This document shows, piece after piece, positions 26,799 to 38,037 of a stretch of 64,000 bases of DNA; the stretch's first letter is position 1; each line of letters starts with the position of its first letter. The position numbers and the translations under genes were made by a program. This DNA comes from Gordionus sp. m RMFG-2023. Lineage: Eukaryota; Nematomorpha; Gordioida; Chordodea; Parachordodidae. Location: positions 92,853,655 to 92,917,654 of the forward strand of contig NC_088775.1 in assembly GCF_954871325.1 (NCBI RefSeq), given 5' to 3'. The notes beneath the pieces are model-generated. The model searched no databases, had not been told where the DNA came from, and saw nothing but the letters and a program-made list of their open reading frames with translations.

Positions 26799-27060
26799 AA
26801 GCCGCTGATTGGTTGAGTTCGAAATCCGCACTTCTCGCCATTGGGTTTCGGTCTTTCTCCTGTGTAGGTAATAATTTATTCGTTTATATTAAAATTACCA
26901 TACACAAATCATTTCCGGTTTGTATTTACCTTTTACAGATGTAGTTTTCAAATTTTCTAAAAAGAAAGCAAATCAAGCCAAAGAACCAAGAATACGTGGG
27001 AAAAATAACTTTTCAACATGACAGAAGGAAGTAAGATTAATTGAATCGTAAAATTTAAAT
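26799..27060 (+). repeat. Left arm of a large inverted repeat carrying a leader-like exon pair
   Basis: About 260 bp, nearly identical in reverse complement to 27,786-28,053. On the plus strand it reads GGTTTCGGTCTTTCTCCTGT (pyrimidine-rich, like a 5' TOP leader), then GGTAATAATTT (donor-like), TTTACCTTTTACAG (acceptor-like), and an AACATGACAGAAGGAAGTAAG block in which an ATG is followed by a consensus donor. This looks like the first two exons of a gene (start M-T-E-G), but no recognisable protein follows. Confidence 0.7.
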
Positions 27061-27785
27061 TTAAATAAAAACAAAAAAATTATATATTATATTTATTTAA
27101 AATATTTATGGTTTATCCAATTCAGGAAGAAGAAAAAAAATTAAGATTTTTGATCCGATCTCTCAGTTTCTATCATTTATTTTATTTCAAAGATCCCTTA
27201 ATCAAAATCTGATACTTAGAAAAAGTTTTGAATATTTCATCCAAAAATCTGAAGAATTTTAAGCGGTTCCGTGAAAGGGTGATAAAATTGTTGCTTATTT
27301 CTTTGAAAAAAAAAAAAAAATTATTATAGGAAAACTAAATAATTTTAAAAAAATTTTGTCGAGGTTCTATCAGGGACCCTAAGAAGTACTATTTAAAAAT
27401 GGTCGTAGAGAATGGTTTTTCTGGAAGATCGATTTACGGTTCTCTAATCTGATATGAATTGAGTTATCGTTTAAAAAGAATATGGCTTTATTACAGATTT
27501 TCAGTAGAGTCACTAGGGGTGGAGGGGAACGGTAGCTGCATGGGCTCGAGTGCCTTGAAAAATTTAAAAGACCCCACGAAGTCCCTCCCTCCCCCCCTTG
27601 ATTTTATAATTAATTTGGCTATTCTAAGGTATATATTTGTTTTTGAAATGAACCCTGACCTTTTTAGTATATTTCTTCAAATTATTTCTCGGAAATATCA
27701 TGCAAACGTGTTCAAACAAGTTAGAGAATAATTTTTCTAAAATTTTTATTTTTAAAAATATATTATATAATTTTTTTTTTTTAAT

Positions 27786-28053
27786 TTAAATTTTACGATT
27801 TAATTAATCTTACTTCCTTCTGTCATGTTGAAAAGTTATTTTTTCCCACACATTCTTGGTTCTTTGGCTTGATTTGCTTTCTTTTTAGAAAATTTGAAAA
27901 CTACATCTGTAAAAGGTAAATACAAACCGGAAATGATTTGTGTATGGTAATTTTAATATAAACGAATAAATTATTACCATCACAGGAGAAAGACCGAAAT
28001 CCAATCTCGAGAAGTGTGGATTTCGAACTCAACCAATCAGCGGCTTAGGAAAA
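27786..28053 (-). repeat. Right arm of the large inverted repeat
   Basis: Minus-strand copy of 26,799-27,060 with scattered substitutions and one or more 1-2 base indels. It keeps the pyrimidine leader, the donor and acceptor, and ATGACAGAAGG followed by AAGTAAG. The two copies point towards each other across a loop of about 725 bp. Confidence 0.7.
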
Positions 28054-30700
28054 TTGAGTCTCAATTTGAGGAAAAATAATGCGACCAATTATAATTTAGC
28101 AATAGATTTTAAGACAACTCAAATCATGTAAGAATTTTTACTATCCAAGATTATTATTATTTTCTTATCAATTTTGGGGGTGCTGGCCAGATTTTGGCGT
28201 CTTTTTTTATATTCTTTAATTTTTATATATCTATTTTCAAAAAAAATTTAATTTTTGATTCCGTTCTTGAAAGATTTTAGGTTTAAAATCTTGGTCAAAA
28301 ACTTTTTCCTCTTCAAAAAAAATATCATGTTCAAAAAGATTTTTGCTCAAAAATCTTTTGAAAATTTATTTTTTCTTCTCAAACTCTGATTTTAATATTC
28401 ATATAAAAATGAAATACAGAATAGATTTGTTGTTAATGACTTAAAGAAAGGCACTACGTATTACCTGAGAATTAGTGTGAGATACAGCAAAAATGATATT
28501 AAGAAAAATTCCATCTGGCAATTATTTCGAGGTATAATATTTATCTTAATTATTATTATTTTATTTTTTTTTGATTGAAATCAAATTTTTAATTTTTTTT
28601 TAGCAATTATTCTATGCTTGTTTCGAGGGAGTGATCATAATTAGAAAATCTTTGAACCAGTTCTTGGTCAGGAATCTAGCTTATCAAAAGATTTAATTAA
28701 AGAGATTTTTTTCGTCCTCTTTAGGATATTCTGGTTTGAGGGTTGTTATTAGTGTTTACCAAGTTTTCCCTGTGTCTTGTGTCTTTGCCAGCTTGGGCAT
28801 GAACTATAATGATTATTTTTAGTATTTTACCATGGTGATAATAAAGTTTTTTGTAAATGTTTGAGAAGACTAGAATATGACAAGTAAAATTAAAGGCAAG
28901 AATTTGCTGTATGGTCATGGACCCCCACTAGTCTCCGTATATCGACGAAAGGCCAGTTGGTTGTATGACAGGGGAAAGCCTTGCTCTCTTTTGAAATATA
29001 AATTGAAGAGTGGCCTGATACCTACTGCATGTGTTGGAAGTGATGATTGCTGAGATAACTTGCTTGTGACATCTGAAGAAGTTATGACGTGTCAATGTTG
29101 CTGTTCAGCCGTATTGCTAGAAAAAATCGAAATTCTAGGTTTTTAAGTTGCAATCCAACATTAGGATCCCCAGTCATTAAGCTCAGCTAAGGATGAATGA
29201 TCTTAAGAGTGTAGATTGGAGTATAGTTAATAAAGTATACCTTCTATCATCGAGGCATCCCACTCGTGTCTAGGTTGTCAGAGGCGTGAGGATCTTTGTT
29301 AAATTTATTAAATCGATTGAGCTTCTTCAAGCCAAAGATCAAGATATGCCGTACAATCCATAGATTATATAAGCAAATTGGAAGAGAAATAGGAAATACC
29401 GTTCTCGCCAGTAGGAAGCATTGGTTGAAGCTAGAGAAGTCATATTCAGATTGGCAACTCGCTAAATTTTCTTTGATTATTTAGTTTATTGGATTGAAGT
29501 CTCTTTGTGTTAAATATTGTCGAGGACCACAAATAATTATACGTATGGTGAAAGAAATTTGATGAAAAGTAGGCTTTATGGAGTGGTAACGAGTATAGAA
29601 TTTCCTTCATGTTTTTTTGAAGCTAGAAAAGGAACATATCCTTGGCACCATCAATAGAGTTCATAAGACGAGAGATTTCAGCAACCTTGGATATTTTTGA
29701 AACTCTAGGAGAAAAATGGTTTCGCGCTGAACTCTAAGTCCAATTATGGGTCCCTGGCAATCTTTCCATTTTCAGGGGTGAGCCACGGATTAATTCATCG
29801 TCGTTATATCTTTAAGTAGTGCTGTTAAAAAGCTATATTCGGGTCGATATAACATTAGATAAGCCTAAAGATTCTTCTCATAGCTGGCAGAACTGCTCGG
29901 ACATCTAATCTATTTGCCAAATCTCGATGCTTAGATAATAATATTTTAGCTAAATCTTAATCGGGCCGCGACACTAATTTTAAATGAAGTTCGAGCTTAT
30001 AGTTGACTGATAATACGCTTGATGGAACTGTTTAGGCCCCCAAAAAACAGAAGAGATTTCAATGTCTGGCCCTTGTTGAATTTTTGCACAAGAGTATATT
30101 ATATTGTCACTAGAGCGCACGTAAGCAGGGAAGGTTCGAGATAACACCTGATCATTTACTTAGAGCATGGTTGGGAGGAAATTTTTTTTCAATGGAATGG
30201 ATAAAAATTTTTAAATAAATGCGGGATATTACAGGATTTAATGGGTGAGAACCTGGCAACCCTCTCCATTTACCCAGGATCGAGGAATTATTAGCCGTAA
30301 TGAAGTATGGTCCAAATTATATTCCATACACACTTAACATTTAACTGACGTGATGGGCTCCATAAATTTCTAGAGACTTTAGGTCCACTTATTCTTGAAT
30401 TTTAGTCGCCATTTATAAAAATAAATCGTTACATTTGTGAGTGGGTGGTAGTTGTTATATATTTATATATATATTATGATATGTATGAAATGTCAATATT
30501 ATGATATGTATGAAATGTCAATCAAAAGTGATCTTTTGAAGGAGTTGGGTTGTAGTTAAAATCAGGTGATCTTTTGTTCGAGAGTTTATACTTGATATGT
30601 GTTTATATTATGATTATGATTGTAAGATTAATATTATGCATATATTTGTTTCTACATTTTAAAGTATGTGTTAGTGTTTAAATGTTTAAAATTATAGATG
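28054..30700. other. Gene-free spacer
   Basis: No protein, RNA gene or clear transposon is recognised. A degenerate TAGTGCTGTTAAA element is visible at about 29,816-29,980 (AGATTCTTCTCATAGCTGG, AATCTCGATGCTTAG, ATCGGGCCG). A 24-bp direct duplication TATGATATGTATGAAATGTC lies at about 30,474-30,525. Confidence 0.5.
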
Positions 30701-30705
30701 TATAA

Positions 30706-31592
30706 AAGTCTTGTTAAATGGTTTGTTTTGAACCGGTTTTTAAAAACCGGTAACTCAATATTTCATCTAGAATAATATTACGCAAGCCTTAAGATTTTGC
30801 TCATAGAAGGAAGCGAAGGTTTGGAACATCTGTTAGCCAAATCTCGAAGCTTAGGGAAAATTTTTCTAGCTAACGAAGCTTAGGGAATATTTTCTAGCTA
30901 AAACATTGAGTTAGCCGGTTTTAGCCGGTTTTAAAAATCGGTAACTCAATATTTCATCTAGAATAATATTACGCAAGCCTTAAGATTTTGCTCATAGAAG
31001 GAAGCGAAGGTTTGGAACATCTGTTAGCCAAATCTCGAAGCTTAGGGAATATTTTTCTAGCTAAAACATTGAGTTAGCCGGTTTTTAAAAATATCGAGTT
31101 AGCCGGTTTTTAAAAATACGAGTTAGCCGGTTTTTAAAAATATCGAGTTAGTAAAATGTACTCAATATTTCATCTAGAATAATATTACGCAAGCCTTAAG
31201 ATTTTGCTCATAGAAGGAAGCGAAGGTTTGGAACATCTGTTAGCCAAATCTCGAAGCTTAGGGAATATTTTTCTAGCTAAAACATTGAGTTAGCCGGTTT
31301 TTAAAAATATCGAGTTAGCCGGTTTTTAAAAATATCGAGTTAGCCGGTTTTTAAAAATCGGTAACTCAATATTTCATCTAGAATAATATTACGCAAGCCT
31401 TAAGATTTTGCTCATAGAAGGAAGCGAAGGTTTGGAACATCTGTTAGCCAAATCTCGAATCTTAGGGAATATTTTTCTAGCTAAAACATTGAGTTAGCCG
31501 GTTTTTAAAAATATCGAGTTAGCCGGTTTTTAAAAATATCGAGTTAGCCGGTTTTTAAAAACCGGCTCAAAACGAGCCGTTTAACAACACTA
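30706..31592. repeat. TAGTGTTG-subfamily hAT-type element expanded by four tandem internal units
   Basis: Ends AGTCTTGTTAAATGGTTTGT and GAGCCGTTTAACAACACTA are the subfamily termini, the left one degenerate. Between them four units of about 150-210 bp repeat: TTTCATCTAGAATAATATTA, TTTTGCTCATAGAAGGAAGC, TTGGAACATCTGTTAGCC, then one to three copies of GAGTTAGCCGGTTTTTAAAA. Units are almost identical, so the expansion is recent. Confidence 0.8.
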
Positions 31593-32107
31593 GTACGTGG
31601 GAGCGGGGGTGCGGCTGTAAAGAGAAAATTGTAATTAGCTTAAAATGATTTTTTTTTAACGAGAATTTCATAATATCCCATGGTTATATACGTATTGTGG
31701 TCCTAAACTATTATTCGATGTTACTTTAACATTCAATTTAGATTCCAAAAAACAAAAAATTTAAAAGGTTCCACAAAGAAAATGTGTTTGAAACGAAATT
31801 ATCTAATCATTAGCTTTCCAGGAATTTGTATAAAATATCTTCTTGAAGGAAAATTTTTTTTTCCAAAATGTAACTCCAGCCCCATTTACGTTACAAAGAA
31901 AAAGGTACCTAGCGGAGTTAAATATTTTTGTGTATTTTATTTGCAGGATACGAACGATTCGCTTTTAACATTTTATATAAACTTTATTATATAAAATTTT
32001 ACAAACATATTTTAGATATGCTTTATAATTTAATTTACCTTTTTTTTAAAAATGATCGCTATTTTTTTTCAAATTATAGTTCCTTGGTATATTGTATACA
32101 TATATAT

Positions 32108-32247
32108 TAGTGTTGTTAAAGTAACTAGTTATTTGTAACTTAAAAAATCACTGTAACTAGTTATATTTTAAAAATTGTAACCAGTTATGTTTTTACCAAT
32201 GTAACTAGTAACTATTTATGTTTCAAAAGTAACATTAACAACACTTA
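32108..32247. mobile_element. hAT-type miniature element with a TAACTAGTTA interior
   Basis: Begins TAGTGTTGTTAAAGTAACTA and ends TAACATTAACAACACTTA. It is flanked by ATATATAT on both sides, a weak target duplication because of low complexity. The interior repeats GTAACTAGTTA. Confidence 0.65.
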
Positions 32248-32329
32248 ATATATATATATAATTAATAAATTTGAAATATATTATTTTTATTATAATAATA
32301 ATAATATAGATGGCGTCAAATGAGCGGGG

Positions 32330-32577
32330 TTTTAATCGGATTCTAACCGGAAATGCATTTCATCGTGTTTAGAGTAATACCTATAATATACGAATTTCGG
32401 GACAATTTTGGATACGTACCTTTTTGGACTTAATATAATTTATAATAGTTTTTTTCTATAGAATTGTTTTTAAATGTAAATTATAAATGATTCCAAGATA
32501 TAAAGGGCAAAATTGTCTACAAATTCATATGATTAGGTATTCTAAATATGCTAAGATACATTTCCGGTTAGAATCAT
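32330..32577. mobile_element. Short element with ATTCTAACCGGAAATG inverted ends (family E)
   Basis: Left end GATTCTAACCGGAAATGCAT and right end ACATTTCCGGTTAGAATC are inverted repeats around about 215 bp of AT-rich, non-coding interior. A second copy starts at about 35,068 and is interrupted by an hAT-type insertion. Confidence 0.7.
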
Positions 32578-33302
32578 GTTGTAATTGTGGAAACATTCAA
32601 ATTTACTGGATTAAGAAAAACGCCAGACAGGCAAATTACTTTTAAACAAAATTACGAAGCCGAAAGATATTCAAATCTACTCAAGAAAAAAGAATTAAAT
32701 TTCGATACAAATTGAGATTATGCAAATGTTGATTAAAGAAAAAGGATATATAATGGAAAAATTATGATGCGAAAAATGATGGTTAAATTATTATTTTTAA
32801 CTTAAATTTACGTTTTAATTTTTTAATCTTTTATTTTTATATTAATTTTAATTTTATTTTGATTATGTTTTTAACTTTGTATTTAATTATAGATTCAACT
32901 ATAATTTTAGTATATATTTCTTTTTATATTTAGGTTTTGATTTCCAATGTCAAATAACTCAATTGTGACAAATCAGAACTCTAAATTTTTTTTAAAACAA
33001 CGCGACTCAAATAATGATTATAGAATTGAAAATATAACATACTTCAACGTATATGATAACCTTTTAAAATAGCTAAGAATCCATTTATTCAGCCATCATT
33101 CAGTATACTCTCGTTAAAAAATCAATCTTTATTAATATTTATTTTGATATGTCCAGTGAGTCCAGTTGATGAAATAGACCTCACGAGTGTATACTTATTA
33201 TTTAAAATTGGTATTAAAACTCTATAATAGAAACATATTATTTTACATTGTATATAGTATAACTACTTAATAATCCGTACTTCTCTATGTCTTTAAAAGT
33301 TA

Positions 33303-33513
33303 ATTCGTTCCCAAGATTAAGAAGGCATGTGTAATTGATTTGGGTAACGGAAAATTGAATATATCGGTAAGTTGGAATATCCCCCAAAAAACTTATAAAT
33401 GGATCGTTGAATTAAATTCTTCCCGTCTTGACAAATCCTCTCTTATACAAGAATACAATATCGAAGTAAAAAATTTTTTTGTTTTATTAGAATCGAAATT
33501 CGGAACCAATAAC
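33303..33513 (+). mobile_element. Possible LINE (non-LTR retrotransposon) scrap
   Basis: One frame reads KTYKWIVELNSSRLDKSSL followed by QEYNIEVKNFFVLLES and a stop. It resembles the linker between endonuclease and reverse transcriptase in some animal LINE ORF2 proteins (the pattern L..L.......F...L.NRF..L). No catalytic motif is present and no flanking LINE sequence is recognised, so this is tentative. Confidence 0.25.
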
Positions 33514-35216
33514 TAAGGAGTCATGATCAATCATATATGTAATGATGATCACAATAATATTTATAATCCACTCAGACACGTAAATGGCATTCTTAGAATA
33601 GCCACTCTATATAATTTCTTTGTCATTTATAACTTAGCAGATCTGCCTATCCTCTACATTTGAGTAAACTTAAAACTAAATATCGGATTTTATAAATGTA
33701 CCTAGACTAATATTAATTTAACTTGCAACATTAACATTTATAAATCCAATAACCTCATCACTACCCTTGTAAAGTACCTCATGATACTTGCTAAATATAA
33801 CGAATTTTAATGTTTGTCAGTTACTCTTGTAGTGTGTAAAAATACCTATAAGGGAACACATCTCAATATAAACCTAACCAAATTTATTTAGTTTTAACAT
33901 CGGTTTTTATTCTATAAAAATTTTATTATTTAAAATATTGGTCATGAAAGAATTTAATTTGCAAAATTCAAATTTAATTATTTTGTATGAATTTTGGCAC
34001 TTTTTATCAAAGTAGCATGTATATGGATGGCATATACTTTCTGAATTTATACATTATTTTAAAAAAAATTTGGATCATTTTATTTGTTTAAATTTATTGT
34101 CTGCGTTGATTTTGTTATTGCTATTCTTTTAACCTCGCGAATTTTTGCCAGCGTTTTAAAGACGGCGTTAAAGAATTGAGCAGGGAACGATTCTTAACAT
34201 GGATCTTTAGTCTTCGATATTGGTTCCTACTCTTAAAATCTTCATGACCACCCACCCCCTTTAATATTGTTTGGACAATTCTTAATTGAACGCCAATTTC
34301 TTATATATATATATATTTGTTTTTATTTGAATTATATTATAGCTAGAAGACCAATTCTCATACTTTTAGTAATGTGACACGAAACCTCGAATACAGAATA
34401 TCGATAAAAGTTTTACTCAAAAATGATTATTATTTCTATCAAGTTTACGTCTGTCATACTCTATTAGTAAGTACTCCTTCCTGCTTCAATAGTTAATCCT
34501 AACTAACATGATTCAAAGATAACTATGTTTACCATAATTATATAATTATTATTTATTGGTTTTTAAATGGGATTATGTGTATAATTTACTTTTACAAAAA
34601 CGTTAATCAATATATCAATATAAAATATTTGATTATATTTTTTTTGTTAATAAATGACGATATAGGCTTGGATCAATTAAGGATCAAATTAGACAAGAAT
34701 TGAATATATTTATTTAATGGGTTCGGGAAGAGATTTAATTTATAATGTCGTTAACAATTTCTAGGATTGAGGCCTGACTGGCCATGAAAGAAGACGTGCT
34801 TTTTACCAGGAATTTTACGATTGTTTTTCATCGGAATTATAAAAAAAATTTCAATGATTTCGGCATAAAAAAAACACTCCCAGAGGAGGTACGTTTCATA
34901 GACCTTGAACAATGTGCAGGGATTTTAAGGATTAAATTAGACAAGAATCGAATATATTTATTTAATAAAATAATGATTATTTATCAGTATAGCGTCAATG
35001 TTGCTATTTTTGGAAAATTTAAATCATTTTTTGAAGCGCGTTTTTTTTAAATTTAAAAATCTCATCTTACCGGAAATGAATTCCATCATGTTTGGAATAC
35101 CAATCCTATAAATTTCAGTTAATTTTGCCGTAAACTTTAGAAACTTACAAAATTTATATTTAGATTTTTCCATAAATTTTCTTTATATAAATAATAAATG
35201 ACTCAAAGGTTAACAG

Positions 35217-35390
35217 CAGAGTTGTTAAAGGATCTGGATACAAGTATCTAGATCCTGTATCTAGATATAAAAATGTGGTATCTGTATATGTATCTAGATA
35301 GATTTTTTATTAAAATATCGGTATCTAGATATTTTTTTAGACGATGTGTCTGTATCTAGATCCATTTAAAAAGTATTTTTAACAACTCTG
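35217..35390. mobile_element. hAT-type miniature element (CAGAGTTG subfamily), 8-bp target duplication
   Basis: Starts CAGAGTTGTTAAAGGATCTG and ends TTTTTAACAACTCTG. The flanks carry GTTAACAG at 35209-35216 and 35391-35398. The interior is made of ATCTAGAT and GTATCTGTATC words. It is inserted inside a family E element. Confidence 0.9.
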
Positions 35391-35399
35391 GTTAACAGC

Positions 35400-36949
35400 A
35401 ACATAATACATTAAATTGACAATACCACCCCACGAAACATCTTTTGGCGACTAATGGAAATCTAAAAGGTTCCCTGTGTTCTGGGTCTAGAAATAGGATC
35501 ACCGTCTCAACTCGACGGGGTGCAAAAAACCTAAAGGGGGGGGGGGGTGATGTCAGGGAAGGTCACCCGATTCTAAAAACCTTGCTACAAAATTTCCTAA
35601 CGATTAAATCAGAGGGAAAACTGGCCAACCTGGAAATCGCCATTAAACGGAGAAGAAGCGTATAATCAAATATTTGCTACGAATTTTTACGATTGACTTA
35701 AAGATTAGAATGCCCTATCTCCTAAACTCTGAGCTCGGCCCCAACTTGAAATTTTGCACATTTATTTAATTAATCTATATATTGAAATTTGAGAGGAAAG
35801 GAAATGCCGATTTGATTTTAAGCTCATTTCCGGTTAGGGGGCATTAAGATTTTTAAAAAAAATCTTTAAAATTATATTACCTTAAAGGCCTACCATTAGG
35901 TTATTATAAAGAAGTTTAAATGAGGCTTCTAACTCAATTACAATCCAAAGATATCTAAAAATTAAAGGAAGAGTAATTTCCCAAAAATGCCCCATTTTTT
36001 GACCTTTATAGGCCCGTATCTCAGCCGCTGTTTGGAGTTGGAAGCTAAAAAGGAAAGGCCCGATTGTAAAAAACCACGCTACATGACCAACCTGGAAATC
36101 GCCATTAAACGGAGAAGAAGTACATAATGCAAACTCTTAGTAAAAAATGTTAGAAAAATTTGAGGAAGTCTGGTTGAAACTCCTGTTGATTTTGGTCACT
36201 GAATTCACCATATATAAATAAGTTCATTAATCAAATTTTTGAATTAGACCAATGTTCCTTCTTTAAAATAGAAAGACCTAAAAAATATATCCAAATTTTA
36301 TTATTTATGGTGGAATCATCCAAGAATCCTCCCCCCCCCCTACCCCCAACATGATTTATATAAAAATCTTGGATAACTAGGGGAGCTAAATTAATTTATT
36401 TTTTTTGAAAAATATTTCGAGCAGGGTTCTAAATTTTAGTAAATCTATTCAGGGTAGTGTTGCTAGATTACCTATCTTTGACCATCTCTATTGTGTCTTA
36501 GAGTCAAGATTTTAGACTAAAAAAAATGTCAATTAAAGCTTCTGAGTTGAGCCCCTCATCTTGAAGATTGATTAGAATATTTCTGGATAAAAATATGGCT
36601 AAGCAGTTTTATAGTTGACTAAAGAATAGGTAGTTTAAACAACACTAAATTCAGGGCTAAATATTTGAAATCTTGTCTCTCGTCAAAATATAAAATGACA
36701 ATTAGAATTCAATTTGCGGATAAGGGAACAACACAATCCATAAACGCGTCGAATATATGCGTATTTGAATTTGGAGTACGCGGATTTCGGACCATTTAGT
36801 TCGGCTATAGTTATATTTTATTATTTTACAGATTTCGAGAAGTGCGTGTTTTTTATCGAGATAAAAAAACACAATATTTTTTCTTCTTTACACACAAAAA
36901 AAAAATAGAAATATTCAAGGGAAAAATTTTTTTTTTATTGGGCTTCAAT
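35400..36949. other. Repeat-bearing spacer downstream of ESF1
   Basis: Two copies of CCAACCTGGAAATCGCCATT followed by AAACGGAGAAGAAG lie at about 35,620-35,660 and 36,079-36,120, bracketing AT-rich DNA. A C-run is at 36,331-36,340. AATAAA on the minus strand (TTTATT at 36817-36822) lies about 130 nt beyond the ESF1 stop and is a candidate polyadenylation signal. Confidence 0.5.
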
Positions 36950-37941
36950 TCAGCTCTTATTTCTTCTTCTTTGCCTTTTGGATTTATGTTTCGAATTTTT
37001 AGGAATATTGGATTTGAAATTGGGATTCGAAGGATCTAAAGCGTAGTTGGGATTGGAACGAATAGCCAGGAATCTATCGTCGTTTTGATCGCACTTTTTG
37101 GATAATAATATAGATAAATATTATTTATATATATAATTAATTAAATATTTAAATGGAGACAATGCTTCTAACTATTCGCAAAAGTTAAAATATCAAGTTT
37201 TCCAGTTAAAGTTGTTCTCTATGCATCATTATTAGAGTTACCGCTCATTTTTCAATGTGCCAAATATTTAGAGCTTGCTACCCTCCATCCAATGATATAT
37301 AATAATACCTAGACTGAGGATGCATTGAAGGCGTTGTTGAATGAAAATCAGCCGGACCCGCCATTTTGGTAACCCATATACCGATAAATTGATAACCTGC
37401 TTCATTATTATCTCGCTGATTAAGGCAATTCTTTCATAGATTTTGCGTTAGAGATAGGAATAAATTGACCTCTCGTTTAAAATTTTCAATAATTATATGG
37501 GTTAATCAAAATGGCATCCCAGCTGTTTTAATGAATGCAACTAGGTAATATGTCATCGCCTCCCATCTCGTTTAAACTAAACTAAATTGAACCTTATTAT
37601 GGCCCGTGCCTGTCAATCAACATAAACATGTGTTAAGTAAGCCTAATATTAAATTTCGAAACTATTGTAAAATGGTCGGCATTTAAGATCACTTTTAAGA
37701 AAGGCCTTATTTTTAAACGAATAATAATAATCCCAAACATGCAGATGGAACAAACAAATTTTTAACGCTGTTTAGATGTAAATATTTATTATTTAGATTC
37801 CTATGATAATTAATTACAATTCATTATACATACGTAAATTTATGGATAGACTCCATTATACATATGCTGCTCGCCTTAATTTGGAACATATGATTTATAC
37901 ATAAAGAATTTAAAATGAAAGAATGAAAAGAAAGAAAGAAA

Positions 37942-38037
<96 letters not shown>

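Larger units (their letters stand above)
31600..35060. other. Gene-free AT-rich spacer
   Basis: Apart from the short elements and the possible LINE scrap listed separately, no gene or RNA is recognised. Two near copies of TTAGACAAGAATTGAATATA at about 34,690 and 34,938 show a local duplication. Confidence 0.45.

Noticed and set aside
30706-31592. CRISPR-like array
   Set aside because: Units are long, the spacing is filled by the same sequence, and the host is a eukaryote. It is a tandem expansion of a transposon interior.
35444-35665. 73-codon plus-strand ORF
   Set aside because: It includes a block repeated at 36,079-36,120 and a G run, and resembles no protein.
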